Assembly: GCA_965277075.1 (NCBI GenBank)
Contig: OZ255707.1
Coordinates: 3,038,001 to 3,102,000, forward strand
Direction of reading: 5' to 3'
Source: Lustribacter sp965277075
GTDB lineage: Bacteria > Vulcanimicrobiota > Vulcanimicrobiia > Vulcanimicrobiales > Vulcanimicrobiaceae
Length of the DNA stretch: 64,000 nucleotides
In this document: in pieces, positions 1 through 8,289 of the stretch
Layout of the letters: each line of letters begins with the position of its first letter
Position numbering within the stretch: position 1 is the stretch's first letter
Translations under genes and position numbers: made by a program
The notes under the pieces: generated by a model
Database searches by the model: none
What the model saw: only the letters and a program-made list of their open reading frames with translations
What the model was told of the DNA's origin: nothing

Positions 1-335
1 CCGATGCTGCGGGCTTGCTCAATGATACTTTGAGCTTCTTTTACGATGTCGATGAGTCGGTATTGAATTTGCGCCGGAACGGGGATGCTGCGACCGCCAA
101 GACATACTTCCACTTGCCGAAGTTTTGCGGCGTGCTCCGGGAAGAGGCTGCCGAAGAGATCGCGGTGGATGCGGAGGAGTAACGAGATGCTCCATTCGTC
201 AGGGTCTCGTTGCCGTTGCGCGAGGCGAGCACCCACCCAGTACATGGCGCCTTTGAGGACGCGCTCTTGTTCAGGTCTGAGCATGCCGAAGGCCCCCGGG
301 TCATCGGGGGCCTTCGATGGAGATGACGAGGACAT
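1..335 (-). CDS. Fic/DOC-family protein, 5' part only
   Basis: The gene runs off the left edge of the window. The 111 visible residues contain the first part of a Fic fold, with HRDLFGSLFPEHAAKLR around residues 58-73, which matches the conserved helix before the catalytic loop of Fic AMP-transferases. The catalytic HPFx(D/E)GNGR loop would lie outside the window, so activity cannot be judged. The ATG lies 6 bases after the stop of a 65-residue gene that carries a Fic-inhibition motif, which supports a toxin-antitoxin pair. Fic proteins usually transfer AMP or a related group to a target protein and arrest growth. Confidence 0.75.
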   Translation of the reverse strand, partial: MSSSSPSKAPDDPGAFGMLRPEQERVLKGAMYWVGARLAQRQRDPDEWSISLLLRIHRDLFGSLFPEHAAKLRQVEVCLGGRSIPVPAQIQYRLIDIVKEAQSIIEQARSI

Positions 336-341
336 CGCCGA

Positions 342-539
342 CTACGCTACTGCGTGGGCTCTCTCGACTTCGGTGCTTTCGACAGCGGCCAGGACATCCT
401 CGGTCGAAGTTTTGATGCCTTCGAGTTTCAGTGACTCCGCAGCCATGGAGGCAAAAAGCATGCGATCCCGTTCAGGCGCCGGCCTGGTCGGGTTTTTAAG
501 CCGTGCGGCCGCGTCGGCCACGAGACGTTTGTTTAGCAT
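342..539 (-). CDS. Small antitoxin of a Fic toxin (VbhA-like class I)
   Basis: This 65-residue protein starts at an ATG preceded by GGGAG. It contains S36-L-K-L-E40-G41, which fits the class I Fic inhibitor motif (S/T)xxxE(G/N). In characterised pairs the glutamate of this motif blocks ATP binding in the partner Fic protein. The gene lies directly upstream of a Fic gene with only a few bases between, so co-transcription is very likely. A long N-terminal extension is open in the same frame, but it lacks a ribosome binding site and looks non-coding. The role is inferred from motif and context. Confidence 0.65.
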   Translation of the reverse strand: MLNKRLVADAAARLKNPTRPAPERDRMLFASMAAESLKLEGIKTSTEDVLAAVESTEVERAHAVA

Positions 540-584
540 GATTTCTCCCTTCAGCCATCTACCCGTAAAGGGTACAGACTGCAC

Positions 585-676
585 GTTTCCAGACGGTTTC
601 CAGACCTGTCGAGTTGCGTTTTGGGTCGGTTCGTGGTGGACGAGTTCTGAACCTCGCCCGACCGGGTCAGGACCCG
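585..676 (-). promoter_or_regulatory. Candidate operator region of the Fic antitoxin-toxin operon
   Basis: Two tandem copies of GTTTCCAGAC begin at 585 and 596, that is 11 bases apart or about one helical turn. A 14-base inverted repeat CGGGTCAGGACCCG lies at 663-676. Both are upstream of the antitoxin gene, where autoregulatory operators are expected in toxin-antitoxin operons. No clear -35/-10 pair was identified. Confidence 0.3.
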
Positions 677-747
677 TGCCTGAACCGAATCGCCTAACCA
701 TATAAGGCGTTTCTGATGCCCGGCGTTCATCTAAAGCGAGCAATGGC

Positions 748-1517
748 CTACGAGGGCTCATAGGGCCACAGGCCACGCCTCTTGAGGTGGGCGATGCCCC
801 GAGGCGCCAGGCTGTGCATGGCAGCGTGGACGACCCTCTCGGTGTCCGGCCACGCTTTCACATAGGCGCGCAGGACCGCCGCCAATTCGGCCTTCGCCGG
901 GAAGTCGTCGGAGATCGTGAGTACCCGCGTATTGAAGCCGGGGCCGTGGGGCCGGCTGGCCTGGAGCAGCCCCTTTGCCTTAACCCGGGTCACGGCGGTC
1001 CGGACGTTCTCCCGGTGACGGTCCTGGTCGATCTTGCAGACCAGCGCTTCGAACGTCCAGCCGAGTACACCGATGGACACGAGGACCGTAGTCGGTATGA
1101 CGCCGCCGAAGACGACGTAGCGGTCACCGAACCATCCCTCCGATTTCGGCATCTTTCGAGGGTCGAATCTAGAGGGACATACGCGGCCAAGGGATAGACC
1201 TCGGATAGGCGGACCAGGAGGCGGCGTAGGGGGAGGAACAGTGGGTGTGCCTCGTCGAGCCCCACCGCCCGGCCATCGGGTGTCTGCCATTCGCGAACAA
1301 GTGCGGCTCGACCGAATGGCGCATTGCCCTCGTCCTCCCCGAGCGTTTTCGGATTGCCGACGATCCTGCGCAATTCGACATACAGCATCGGACCGTTCAC
1401 CGCGAGCGCCATCAGATTGCGGAGCCGGAGGTCTGTTCCGAAGAGTCGCGGTGCACCGTCGTCGGCGCTCAAGAACGCCGCAGGCCTACCCCGATCAAGG
1501 TCAGGCCTCACCACCAT
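748..1517 (-). pseudogene. Frameshifted gene for a winged-helix-like protein
   Basis: Two overlapping minus-strand frames read like consecutive halves of one protein. The upstream half contains NGPMLYVELRRIV and LPLRRLLVRLSEVYPL. The downstream half contains GWFGDRYVVFGG, RTAVTRVKAKGLLQ and a C-terminus ending LWPYEPS. The frame change lies roughly between 1165 and 1200. The second half has a winged-helix-like segment (RENVRTAVTRVKAKGLL). The start is uncertain: an ATG lies at 1517 and a TTG at 1637, the latter just at the terminator hairpin. It could be a real disruption or a sequencing error. Family not recognised. Confidence 0.45.
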
Positions 1518-1623
1518 TCTGGCCCCGTTCTGAGGCGAACGCACGCTTTCGTCTCGATTTTTCCAGAAATGGTGAAAATCAGCGAAATGGAGTAAGTCGT
1601 TTCGACTGACCGGAAAATCGACG

Positions 1624-1653
1624 AAAAAGCCTAGCAATTGTTGGGCTTTTTTT
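1624..1653. terminator. Bidirectional rho-independent terminator
   Basis: A 20-base hairpin (1628-1647, arms AGCCTAGCAA and TTGTTGGGCT, allowing G-T pairs) is followed by seven T residues on the plus strand. It is preceded by five A residues, which make a T-tract on the minus strand. It could therefore stop transcription in both directions. Confidence 0.6.
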
Positions 1654-2253
1654 GATGCCGGTCGCCATGTATATTCCGATTGACCGAGTTGCTGATCGTC
1701 TACGCGATGAGTTTATCAGCGACGGGGATGGGCGGGAAGAACGTGTCGGCCAGATAGTTCATCTGGTACGTGCCCATGTCTGCCGAGCGCGACCCTGGCC
1801 TCGACCCGCCTACGACCGCCGACCATCCTTCGCTGCCTTTCGAATCTGGACAGGTAAGCGATAGAATCCTCGGAGGATGTACGCATGATGGAATCGGCCG
1901 TGACCAACCCCGCGCTTATCGTTCCGCCGCGCGATCGCTGATCAGAATGCGACCTCAGTTGATCGATTGCGGATTCGCCCTTGCCGATCGCCGACTTGGA
2001 ATTCTTGCAGTGGCGTAGAGCACGTTGGAACGGAGCTCCGGTATTTTCGCGGTGAATGCGAACCGCGAATGACTCCGCTCGAGCGTTAATCGCAAATGAG
2101 CGACCCGCAAACTTTAGCGCGATGTCGGCGCTTAAGAGGGACACGGGCGACGACTGGGAAGCGGTGACGGGCTGCGCCTGAATTCGTGATGGTGAATGCA
2201 CCCTTTCGCTGCACGCTACGGCACGAGGATGGGACGGCGGAAAGTGGCTCGCT
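1654..2253. other. Intergenic stretch without a convincing gene
   Basis: About 600 bases hold no open frame that resembles a known family. A ribosome-binding-site-like CGGAGGA precedes a short plus-strand frame at 1885-1941 (18 residues, starting MMESAVTNPAL), which may be the stump of a lost gene. On the minus strand a frame ends in GTYQMNYLADTFFPPIPV near 1710-1780 and could be a C-terminal remnant. Neither can be assigned. The region probably holds the promoter of the downstream binding-protein gene, but no clear signal was seen. Confidence 0.4.
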
Positions 2254-3447
2254 GTGAATATCCCGCGCGCGACGCAAGTTGTGCACTATGTTGTTCTCAT
2301 CGTTGCTTCGGTATCACTTATCGGAGCGAGCAGTCCGGCAGTCTCCGGGCCGCCGGTCGAACTCAACGCGACGATACCGCTGACCGGCGGCGGCGCGTTT
2401 CTCGGGACATCCTACCTGAAGACGTTTCAAGCGGCAGAAAGCATCGTCAATGCGACCGGCGGCATCAAGGGGAGGCCGCTCAAGATCGTCACAAGCGATT
2501 CGCAGACGAACCCACAAATCGGGTTGCAATTGACGGCGAGCTTCATCGCCAAGAAGACAGCCCTCTTTATTGATGGTGCGCCGACCGCCGTCTGCAATGC
2601 GTCGGTCCCGATCGTCCAAAAGAGTGGCCCGGTTGATTATTGCCTCTCACCGCTCCTCCGGCCGCAGCCGGGCGGATACGTGTTTTCCGCAAACACTTCG
2701 GGCATTCAACTCACGAGCGTTGCCATTCGTTACTTTCGGCTGCGCGGTTGGAAGCGCATCGCCATGCTTTCATCGACCGATGCGACCGGAGCTGAGTTCG
2801 AAGCGCGAACGATCGATGCAGCCGCCCTCCCGGAGAACAAAACGGTCGAACTTGTTGCGAAAGAGCGGTTTTCTCCGACCGATATCAGTGTATCGGGACA
2901 GATGTCGCGCATCGCTGCGGCAAAGCCCGATGCAATTTTCGTCTGGACCGCAGGCACGGCTACGGCCACGGCGTTGCGCGGCATCAACGAAACTGCCCTC
3001 GGCGTTCCCGTCGGCATTGGAGCTGCCAACCTCATCTACGCGCAGCTCGAATCGTACGAGAAGTTTTTGCCGCGGCAGCTGTTCATCTCGACCGTGTTGC
3101 CGCTAACTCCGGAAGAAACGCCCAAAGGCCCCATTCACGATAAACAGCTTATGTTCGCTAAGGCCCTGGCCGCAGTTGGCGCGCGATCGGATGGCGCCAC
3201 CGGCCTGCCATGGGACCCGATCATGATCTTTGTCGATGCGTTGCGCGCGCTTGGCCCGGATGCAACCGCGGATCAAATCCGCGCGTACATTCTTCATTTG
3301 CACGGTTGGGTCGGCATCAACGGCGTTTACGATTTCGGTGACGGGTCACAACGTGGTATCGGTGAGAACGCAGGCGAGATGGTGCAGTGGGTAACCGAAA
3401 AACACGGTTGGGTGCGCGCAAGCCGTCCACGCGGATTTCTCTTGTAG
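2254..3447 (+). CDS. Branched-chain amino-acid-type ABC substrate-binding protein
   Basis: A 397-residue exported protein with a GTG start and a hydrophobic signal segment (VVLIVASVSLIGA). The mature part follows the periplasmic binding protein type I (LivJ/LivK, Peripla_BP_6) pattern: an N-terminal LNATIPLTGGGAFLG strand-loop, GGIKGRPLKIV, a long middle domain, and a C-terminal GWVGINGVYDFGDGSQRG segment. No permease or ATPase gene is adjacent, so it would have to use a distant transporter or act as a sensor. The ligand cannot be told from sequence; family members bind amino acids, amides, urea or aromatic acids. Confidence 0.85.
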   Translation: MNIPRATQVVHYVVLIVASVSLIGASSPAVSGPPVELNATIPLTGGGAFLGTSYLKTFQAAESIVNATGGIKGRPLKIVTSDSQTNPQIGLQLTASFIAKKTALFIDGAPTAVCNASVPIVQKSGPVDYCLSPLLRPQPGGYVFSANTSGIQLTSVAIRYFRLRGWKRIAMLSSTDATGAEFEARTIDAAALPENKTVELVAKERFSPTDISVSGQMSRIAAAKPDAIFVWTAGTATATALRGINETALGVPVGIGAANLIYAQLESYEKFLPRQLFISTVLPLTPEETPKGPIHDKQLMFAKALAAVGARSDGATGLPWDPIMIFVDALRALGPDATADQIRAYILHLHGWVGINGVYDFGDGSQRGIGENAGEMVQWVTEKHGWVRASRPRGFLL

Positions 3448-3464
3448 CGAAAGGCGAATTCTCG

Positions 3465-4358
3465 CTAGCCCTGGATGAGCGATTGCGCGATCGCAGCGCG
3501 ATCGGCGATGAGATCGATCGCAGTGATGCGATCGTCCACTACGGTAAAGCGGAACATAACGCGCACCTCGCCTGCCTGCGTCCACACCGCTCCCGGTTTG
3601 CCGTCGATCAATACAGATTGCGCAGCACTCGCACGTTTGGAGAACGTCCGCGCGACGTCGTTCGCGCCTTCGATACCAGCCTCCAAACGGTCATTCTGCC
3701 AGTACGCAGCGCCGCCCATCGCCACCACCGCCGCATCTGCGCGAAGCGTTGCTCTCGGATCGAGCAGCGCGAGAAGCGCCGAGAAGTTTCCCGCTCGCGA
3801 GGCTGCGAGAAACGCGCGCACGAGCTCGTCGTGCCGTTGCGTCACGCCATCACGCCCGGCAGATGCGCCGCGCACGCGGCGGCGGGCGCGGCTCGCGAGC
3901 TGCCGCGCAGTTTCGGGCGTCCTTCCGACGATCGCGGCGATGTTGTCGAAGGGCACGTCGAACATGTCGTGCAGCACAAATGCAACGCGCTCTGCCGGCG
4001 GCAGCGTATCGAGCAGGATCTGCAGGGCCGCCCCAATCGAATCGGCGAGAATCGCTTCTTCCTCGGGGCGTTCGCCGGGGGCGATCGCTACAATGTCGCG
4101 ACGCGGATCTTCCGGCGTCAACTCCTCGCGCCGGCTTTCACGCCGTTTCAGCGCGTCAAGGCAGACCCGCGCAACAACGGTCGTGAGCCAGCTTTCGAGA
4201 TTCGCAACATGCGCGACGTCTGCGCGGCTGACGCGCAGCCAGCTTTCCTGTAGCGCGTCGTCGGATTCGGCAGCCGATCCCAGTATCCGTCGCGCAATGC
4301 GCTGCAAGCGCGGCCGAGCCCCCTCAAAGCGTTCCGCGATCCGCGCCGCGTCCTCCAT
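3465..4358 (-). CDS. ECF sigma factor with C-terminal SnoaL-like domain (ECF41-like)
   Basis: A 297-residue protein. Region 2 spans about residues 8-75 (DALQESWLRVSRADVAHVANLESWL) and region 4 about residues 105-165 (LPPAERVAFVLHDMFDVPF, then the helix-turn-helix AAIVGRTPETARQLASRARRRV). A SnoaL-like domain follows from about residue 170 to the end (LVRAFLAASRAGNFSALLALLDP). This order is typical of ECF41/SigJ-type sigma factors, in which the extra domain controls activity instead of a membrane anti-sigma factor. It is divergent from a VOC gene that carries a matching candidate promoter. It is convergent with the preceding binding-protein gene. Confidence 0.85.
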   Translation of the reverse strand: MEDAARIAERFEGARPRLQRIARRILGSAAESDDALQESWLRVSRADVAHVANLESWLTTVVARVCLDALKRRESRREELTPEDPRRDIVAIAPGERPEEEAILADSIGAALQILLDTLPPAERVAFVLHDMFDVPFDNIAAIVGRTPETARQLASRARRRVRGASAGRDGVTQRHDELVRAFLAASRAGNFSALLALLDPRATLRADAAVVAMGGAAYWQNDRLEAGIEGANDVARTFSKRASAAQSVLIDGKPGAVWTQAGEVRVMFRFTVVDDRITAIDLIADRAAIAQSLIQG

Positions 4359-4380
4359 TGAATCCCCCTCTTGCGGCGCC

Positions 4381-4408
4381 TGTCACGTATCATCGCGCTC
4401 GATCGGTC
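4381..4408 (+). promoter_or_regulatory. Candidate ECF41-type promoter of the VOC gene
   Basis: TGTCAC at 4381-4386, followed by G, 16 bases and CGGTC at 4404-4408, resembles the ECF41 promoter pattern TGTCACA-N16-CGTC. It lies between the ECF41-like sigma gene and the divergent VOC gene, 26 bases upstream of the VOC start. ECF41 factors often transcribe the neighbouring gene. The match is close but not exact. Confidence 0.45.
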
Positions 4409-4433
4409 ATACTCGTAGAAGGAGTATCAAATC

Positions 4434-4778
4434 TTGACGGACGTCTCCCTAATCGTCTATCCGGCAGCAGACCTCAATACAGCGAAACGATTTTTTCGTG
4501 AGCTCACCGGCACTGACCCGTACGTCGATGGACCGCAGTACGTCGGCTACAAGAGCGGCGATATGGAAATCGGGCTCGTTCCGAATGGAGATAAACGCGA
4601 ACCGGGCGCGCTCGCCTACTGGACGGTGAGCGACGTCGCGGCGAGCGTAAAAGGGCTTGTCGCTGCGGGCGGCACCGTCGTGCAAGAGATTACCGATGTC
4701 GGCTACGGAATGTTGGTCGCCAGCGTGAAAGATCCCAACGGCGCGACCGTTGGATTACGCCAACCGCCGAAGGGTTAA
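4434..4778 (+). CDS. VOC (glyoxalase/bleomycin-resistance fold) protein
   Basis: A 114-residue protein starting at TTG, nine bases after an AGAAGGAG ribosome binding site. It has the single-module VOC layout: VYPAADLNTAKRFFRELTG at the start, GDMEIGLVPNG in the middle, and SDVAASVKGLVAAGGTVVQE followed by VKDPNGATVGLRQ at the end. VOC proteins bind a metal or a small ligand and include glyoxalases, dioxygenases and binding proteins; the reaction here is unknown. It faces an ECF41-like sigma gene and is probably its target. Confidence 0.8.
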   Translation: MTDVSLIVYPAADLNTAKRFFRELTGTDPYVDGPQYVGYKSGDMEIGLVPNGDKREPGALAYWTVSDVAASVKGLVAAGGTVVQEITDVGYGMLVASVKDPNGATVGLRQPPKG

Positions 4779-4797
4779 GAGTGATGGGCGAGCGACA

Positions 4798-5235
4798 ATG
4801 GCGATGAAGAAGACGGTGAGTGGCTCGAAGGATGGACAAGGAGAAGCCGCTGCCTCTCGATTGATCGATGCGAGAATCAGAGAATTGAGTGATTGGCGGG
4901 GCGAGACGCTCTCCCGGGTTCGTACGCTCATTAGGCAGACTGACGCCGAAGTGGTCGAGGAGTGGAAGTGGAGAGGGGTTCCGGTGTGGTCGCACGCCGG
5001 AATAATTTGCACCAGTGAGACATACAAAAACGTCGTGAAGATGACGTTCGTGAAGGGCGCCTCCCTGGACGACCGTTCCGGCCTCTTCAACTCAAGCCTC
5101 GACGGCGGCGTTCGGCGTGCCATCGATGTCCACGAGGGCGACACGATCGATGAAGAGGCATTGAAGTCGCTCGTCCGCGCGGCCGTGGCACTGAACACGT
5201 CGTCCGCCGCCCGGAGGCCGCGGACGAAAGCATAG
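4798..5235 (+). CDS. DUF1801 (YdhG-like) protein
   Basis: A 145-residue protein. The core EVVEEWKWRGVPVWSHAGIICTSETY, followed by KNVVKMTFVKGASLDD and a C-terminal helix (DEEALKSLVRAAVAL), is typical of the DUF1801/YdhG family, small soluble proteins of unknown biochemical role with a frataxin-like fold. The ATG at 4798 was chosen because the frame upstream is in the end of the VOC gene. It probably lies in the same transcript as the VOC gene. Confidence 0.75.
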   Translation: MAMKKTVSGSKDGQGEAAASRLIDARIRELSDWRGETLSRVRTLIRQTDAEVVEEWKWRGVPVWSHAGIICTSETYKNVVKMTFVKGASLDDRSGLFNSSLDGGVRRAIDVHEGDTIDEEALKSLVRAAVALNTSSAARRPRTKA

Positions 5236-5237
5236 GC

Positions 5238-5511
5238 TCAGGACGGGAAGTATGCCGCGCTGTCCAGGTCGTCGAGAAGCGCGGGTTCGGTCGGATGCCA
5301 CGCAGCCGCGCCGCACGAACGCGGATACGCCGTGCTCGCGAGCAGCCGCGATCACGATCGGGACGAAGCCGCGGTGCTCACCTTCGCCGTGAACGGATGG
5401 GGCGAGCCGGATCACGGAGACCCGTACACCGAGCGCAGCCGCGGCGGCGGCCGCCGACTCGGGGTCGCGCGGGAACGGCACGTTCGGATCCGGCCCGAAG
5501 CTCTTCAATGA
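5238..5511 (-). pseudogene. Remnant of an SDR-type NAD-dependent epimerase
   Basis: A minus-strand frame holds ALGVRVSVIRLAPSVHGEGE then GFVPIVIAAAREHGVSAFV, the typical middle of an atypical short-chain dehydrogenase/epimerase. About 25 bases on, in a different frame, comes the family C-terminus (WHPTEPALLDDLDSAAYFPS and a stop at 5238-5240). The roughly 60-100 residues normally between these parts, and the NAD-binding N-terminus, are missing. This is a decayed gene with at least two deletions. Confidence 0.65.
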
Positions 5512-5518
5512 CGGCTGA

Positions 5519-5743
5519 GCCCACTCACCCGGTGGCACCGGTGACGAAAACGCTGCGGCGCTCGCACAAGCCTTGCAGCGGCGCGGAGTGCCGGAACCGG
5601 AGGCGAGTCTCGGCGCCGACATGGGAATGGCCGTATTTTACATCGCATTCGGCCATTGGCTTGACGATCCGACGGGCCGTGAAATGGTCGAGATCGTTCA
5701 CGAGAAATTCGATCAGCTCAAAGTCCTCGCTCTGGGCGCCTAA
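5519..5743 (+). pseudogene. C-terminal remnant of a TetR-family regulator
   Basis: A plus-strand frame of about 74 codons after a stop encodes ENAAALAQALQRRGVPEPEA, then MAVFYIAFGHWLDDPTGREM and a terminal helix. This resembles the ligand-binding C-terminus of TetR/AcrR regulators. There is no DNA-binding domain and no start, so it is a fragment. It abuts a decayed epimerase on the other strand; TetR-epimerase pairs are common, so both may derive from one lost locus. Confidence 0.5.
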
Positions 5744-5973
5744 TCGCTTTCAGCGCGGCCAGTGTGCGCTTGCCGGTGGGTCGGTTGAGCGTTTCGCGTC
5801 GAAAATTGGCAGCGTGCCGAAAGTCTTCAGTCGCAGGACCCTTGGCGAGTTCGAGGACGCGTCAGCGTCGATTCCGCTTCGTCAGCTCGTTCGGGCATTT
5901 GAACGCGCGGATTCGCCCGGGTGAGGATCCCGGTGGGCCCGGCGGGAGTCGCCGAACGCAATTCCGCCGTTAC

Positions 5974-6567
5974 GTGACTAGCGTGGATCAGCATGATCCG
6001 CAACAGCTGGATCGACTTGGCGATGCGCTCGGGGCATTGATCGAGGAAGTGGCGGCGTCGAAGCAAGATTTCCTCGTGAACGGAGCGGAGCGTGACGGCT
6101 TCTCCTTCGCGGACGGGGTCTTTCGGCCGGCGGCGACGTCCCCCGATTCTTTCGCAGTGACGTGCATTGAAGATTTGGCGCTTATCCATGACCGTGGTAG
6201 GCGACTCCATCTCCTTACAAATGATCGTCCGAAAGACGCCGTCGCCGGAGCAAAGGAGCTGGTCGAATCCGTTTGTCGGACCGTCTTACGCCGTTCCGGC
6301 GAGCCGGCCCCCGGGAAAGCAGCAGACCTCGTCGATCTCGTCAAATCGACGCTGGACGCTCTCGAGCTCGTGCCGGCAGGCAGCGACGCGAAAAAAGGCG
6401 CTGCCCTCGTCCGTCGATGCTTAGAGCAGTTAGGCGCCGTCGTTGCCGGCGGCAAGTGGAGCGCTCTTTCGCCTCGTCATGCTCGACTCGCGGTCGGCGC
6501 GGCGGTCACGTTCGCGGGCTTCGTTGCGGAAACGTTTCTGGAGCAGGCCGCGTCGAGAAACGGCTAA
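5974..6567 (+). CDS. Hypothetical protein, about 197 residues
   Basis: No family was recognised. The frame reads on from upstream, but the first plausible start is GTG at 5974 (or GTG at 5983). The protein is largely helical by composition: an N-terminal part ending EEVAASKQDFLVNGAERDG, a middle SFAVTCIEDLALIHDRGRRL, and a C-terminal hydrophobic segment LAVGAAVTFAGFVAETFLEQ that could be a membrane helix. It sits among gene remnants and may be of foreign origin. Function unknown. Confidence 0.45.
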   Translation: MTSVDQHDPQQLDRLGDALGALIEEVAASKQDFLVNGAERDGFSFADGVFRPAATSPDSFAVTCIEDLALIHDRGRRLHLLTNDRPKDAVAGAKELVESVCRTVLRRSGEPAPGKAADLVDLVKSTLDALELVPAGSDAKKGAALVRRCLEQLGAVVAGGKWSALSPRHARLAVGAAVTFAGFVAETFLEQAASRNG

Positions 6568-6598
6568 GACGGTGACGGAAACATTGCCGGCACCAGCG

Positions 6599-7008
6599 TT
6601 AGAAGTATTCGCTGAGGAATGCCGCCGCTTGGTCCGAGATGCCGACGACTTTGTTCGTCGCCTGACGATAGAATTTAAAATTGAGCTCAGTCTCAGCCTG
6701 CCCGTCATTCCAGTCGGCGTATTGTTTGAGTTCGCTGCGCCCAGCGGACGCTTCGCCAGCGCAGTACGTCTGATCGTCAGACTCACGCGCAGCGTTTGCC
6801 TGGCTATGCCGCGCATCATCGCGACCGCTTCGGCGGACGTGACAACGCCGCGCGCGAGGAGGCCTCGGCCGCCATCGTTCTCGCTCGCGAACACGAAAAC
6901 GGCGTCGTCTTCGCCGATGTGCTTGCCGCCATACATCGTTTTTTGCGCGGTAAACTCGAACGTCGTAGCCCGCGAATTTTGAATCCTAGCTTTGATCGCG
7001 AACGTCAT
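6599..7008 (-). pseudogene. Small uncharacterised protein gene with a frameshift
   Basis: The first frame starts with MTFAIKARIQNSRATTFEF and continues through DDAVFVFASENDGGRGLLAR and VVTSAEAVAMM. The sensible continuation AGRSELKQYADWNDGQAETE and NFKFYRQATNKVVGISDQAA, with a TAA stop at 6599-6601, lies in another frame. The frame change is near 6750-6760. Restoring it gives about 137 residues, resembling small conserved proteins that read like EVE/PUA-type folds, though I am not certain of the family. A hairpin (TGCGCTC/GAGCGCA, 7023-7039) lies just upstream of its start. Confidence 0.55.
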
Positions 7009-7266
7009 TGCTTCTCCGCAGATGCGCTCAATGAGCGCACGCGAGTTGCGCCGGATTGCGTTGAACGCAAGCGGCGTGCCCGTTTCCGTTTTGCGCGTCG
7101 TACCGACTTGGCCTTTGCCTGGCACGCGCACCAGGACTTGGTGGATGTGAAACTAAGCGCGGCGCTCGATGCTTTACAGAGTCGCTGACGACAAAATATT
7201 TATTGCGTCCATGGCGGCGACGCACTCTTCTCTTTTGCACGCTACGAATTCACGGATATTGCGTAC
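7009..7266. other. Short intergenic stretch
   Basis: It contains the 7-base-pair hairpin at 7023-7039 (TGCGCTC-AAT-GAGCGCA) in the 5' leader of the frameshifted minus-strand gene. From about 7190 an open plus-strand frame joins the next gene without a good start codon. Nothing else was recognised. Confidence 0.4.
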
Positions 7267-8172
7267 TTGTGCGGTGACGATGTGTCGCAAACCATCGTCG
7301 TGACCGCCGCGAAGGAAGCCGCCGACGTCGCCGACGTCATGGCGAACCGGCGCGGAAATTACCGGGCATATCGCGTGAGCGACAACGGATGGACGCAGCT
7401 GACCCGGGAGTATACCAACACCGCTACGCCGCTGCCAAATGGCATGATCTCTTATAGTAACGGGTCCAATCTTGTCGTTGGTTCAGGCTCGGAGCGCCGC
7501 GCTTGGAAGACCGGCCGTTTCTCTTGGGGACCGGTCGCGATCTCGTGCAACCGTGACGCAAGCGTTATCGCGATGACGAAGTGGAAGGGCGATGACCGCA
7601 AGCTCTTTACCGTTCAGCTCGAGAGCGGCGCTGCGGCGACGTCGACATTTTCGTGCTATTCGTATGTTTTGAACGACGCCGACGTCTACTACGCGCTCGG
7701 GTCCGGCATCAAACGCTTTTCGCTGGTCTCAGGCAAAACGGAGGCGCTCACGGGGAAACTGTTTACGCAAGCGCTCCTCGAGCTTTTCGGACTTTCCGAA
7801 CCCCCGCGGTCCGTAAAGACGAATATGCACTTTGTGACGCTTTTCCAGGAACGACTTCTTGCTACCGTCTTACTCCTGGCCGATCACGGGAGCAGCTTCG
7901 AACGGCTGGCTCATGCTGTTGTTTCCTGGACGCCCGGGCGGACCGATATCCGAATCGAATTCGACAGCGGCCGAGACGGTTCGATCGACCGACTGGCTTC
8001 GGACGGCGATACGGCAGTCGTCTCGTATCGGCTGGCCCGCGAGCAGCCGCCGTCGGCAGCTCGGATGTTCGCGGTGGGCCCGAGCGCGCAGTGGATCGAC
8101 GTGGGCTGGCACCCGGCCGGTGTGCCCTGGTTACCCGAGCACGGTTTTCAGTTTCTTCCCGGCGGCAGGTAA
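7267..8172 (+). CDS. Hypothetical protein with beta-propeller-like repeats, possibly 5'-truncated
   Basis: A 301-residue protein with no signal peptide. Repeated strand patterns such as GNYRAYRVSDNGWTQLTREY, CNRDASVIAMTKWKGDDRKL and DADVYYALGSGIKRFSL resemble the blades of a TolB-type beta-propeller. The only start is a TTG at 7267, and the same frame is open back to a stop near 7190 with sensible residues (GGDALFSFARYEFTDIAY). The true N-terminus may therefore have been lost. No function can be assigned. Confidence 0.5.
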   Translation: MCGDDVSQTIVVTAAKEAADVADVMANRRGNYRAYRVSDNGWTQLTREYTNTATPLPNGMISYSNGSNLVVGSGSERRAWKTGRFSWGPVAISCNRDASVIAMTKWKGDDRKLFTVQLESGAAATSTFSCYSYVLNDADVYYALGSGIKRFSLVSGKTEALTGKLFTQALLELFGLSEPPRSVKTNMHFVTLFQERLLATVLLLADHGSSFERLAHAVVSWTPGRTDIRIEFDSGRDGSIDRLASDGDTAVVSYRLAREQPPSAARMFAVGPSAQWIDVGWHPAGVPWLPEHGFQFLPGGR

Positions 8173-8289
8173 CGGTGCTGAGCGGTGATGTTGATTGTGC
8201 TTGAAGCCGCTGCACATTTGTAAACGCAGAGAAAAGAGGCGACACATGGACGGCAGCTCGAACCGCATCACCTTTGGGAGGCCTTGCCG

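Noticed and set aside
540..747. A tRNA gene in the leader of the Fic antitoxin
   Set aside because: Several dyads are present but no cloverleaf, no T-loop GGTTCRANNCC and no acceptor pairing were found.
2120..2200. GGGAAGCGGTGACGG resembling part of a cobalamin riboswitch
   Set aside because: The other conserved B12-box pieces and the pairing stems are missing, and the downstream gene is not a cobalamin gene.
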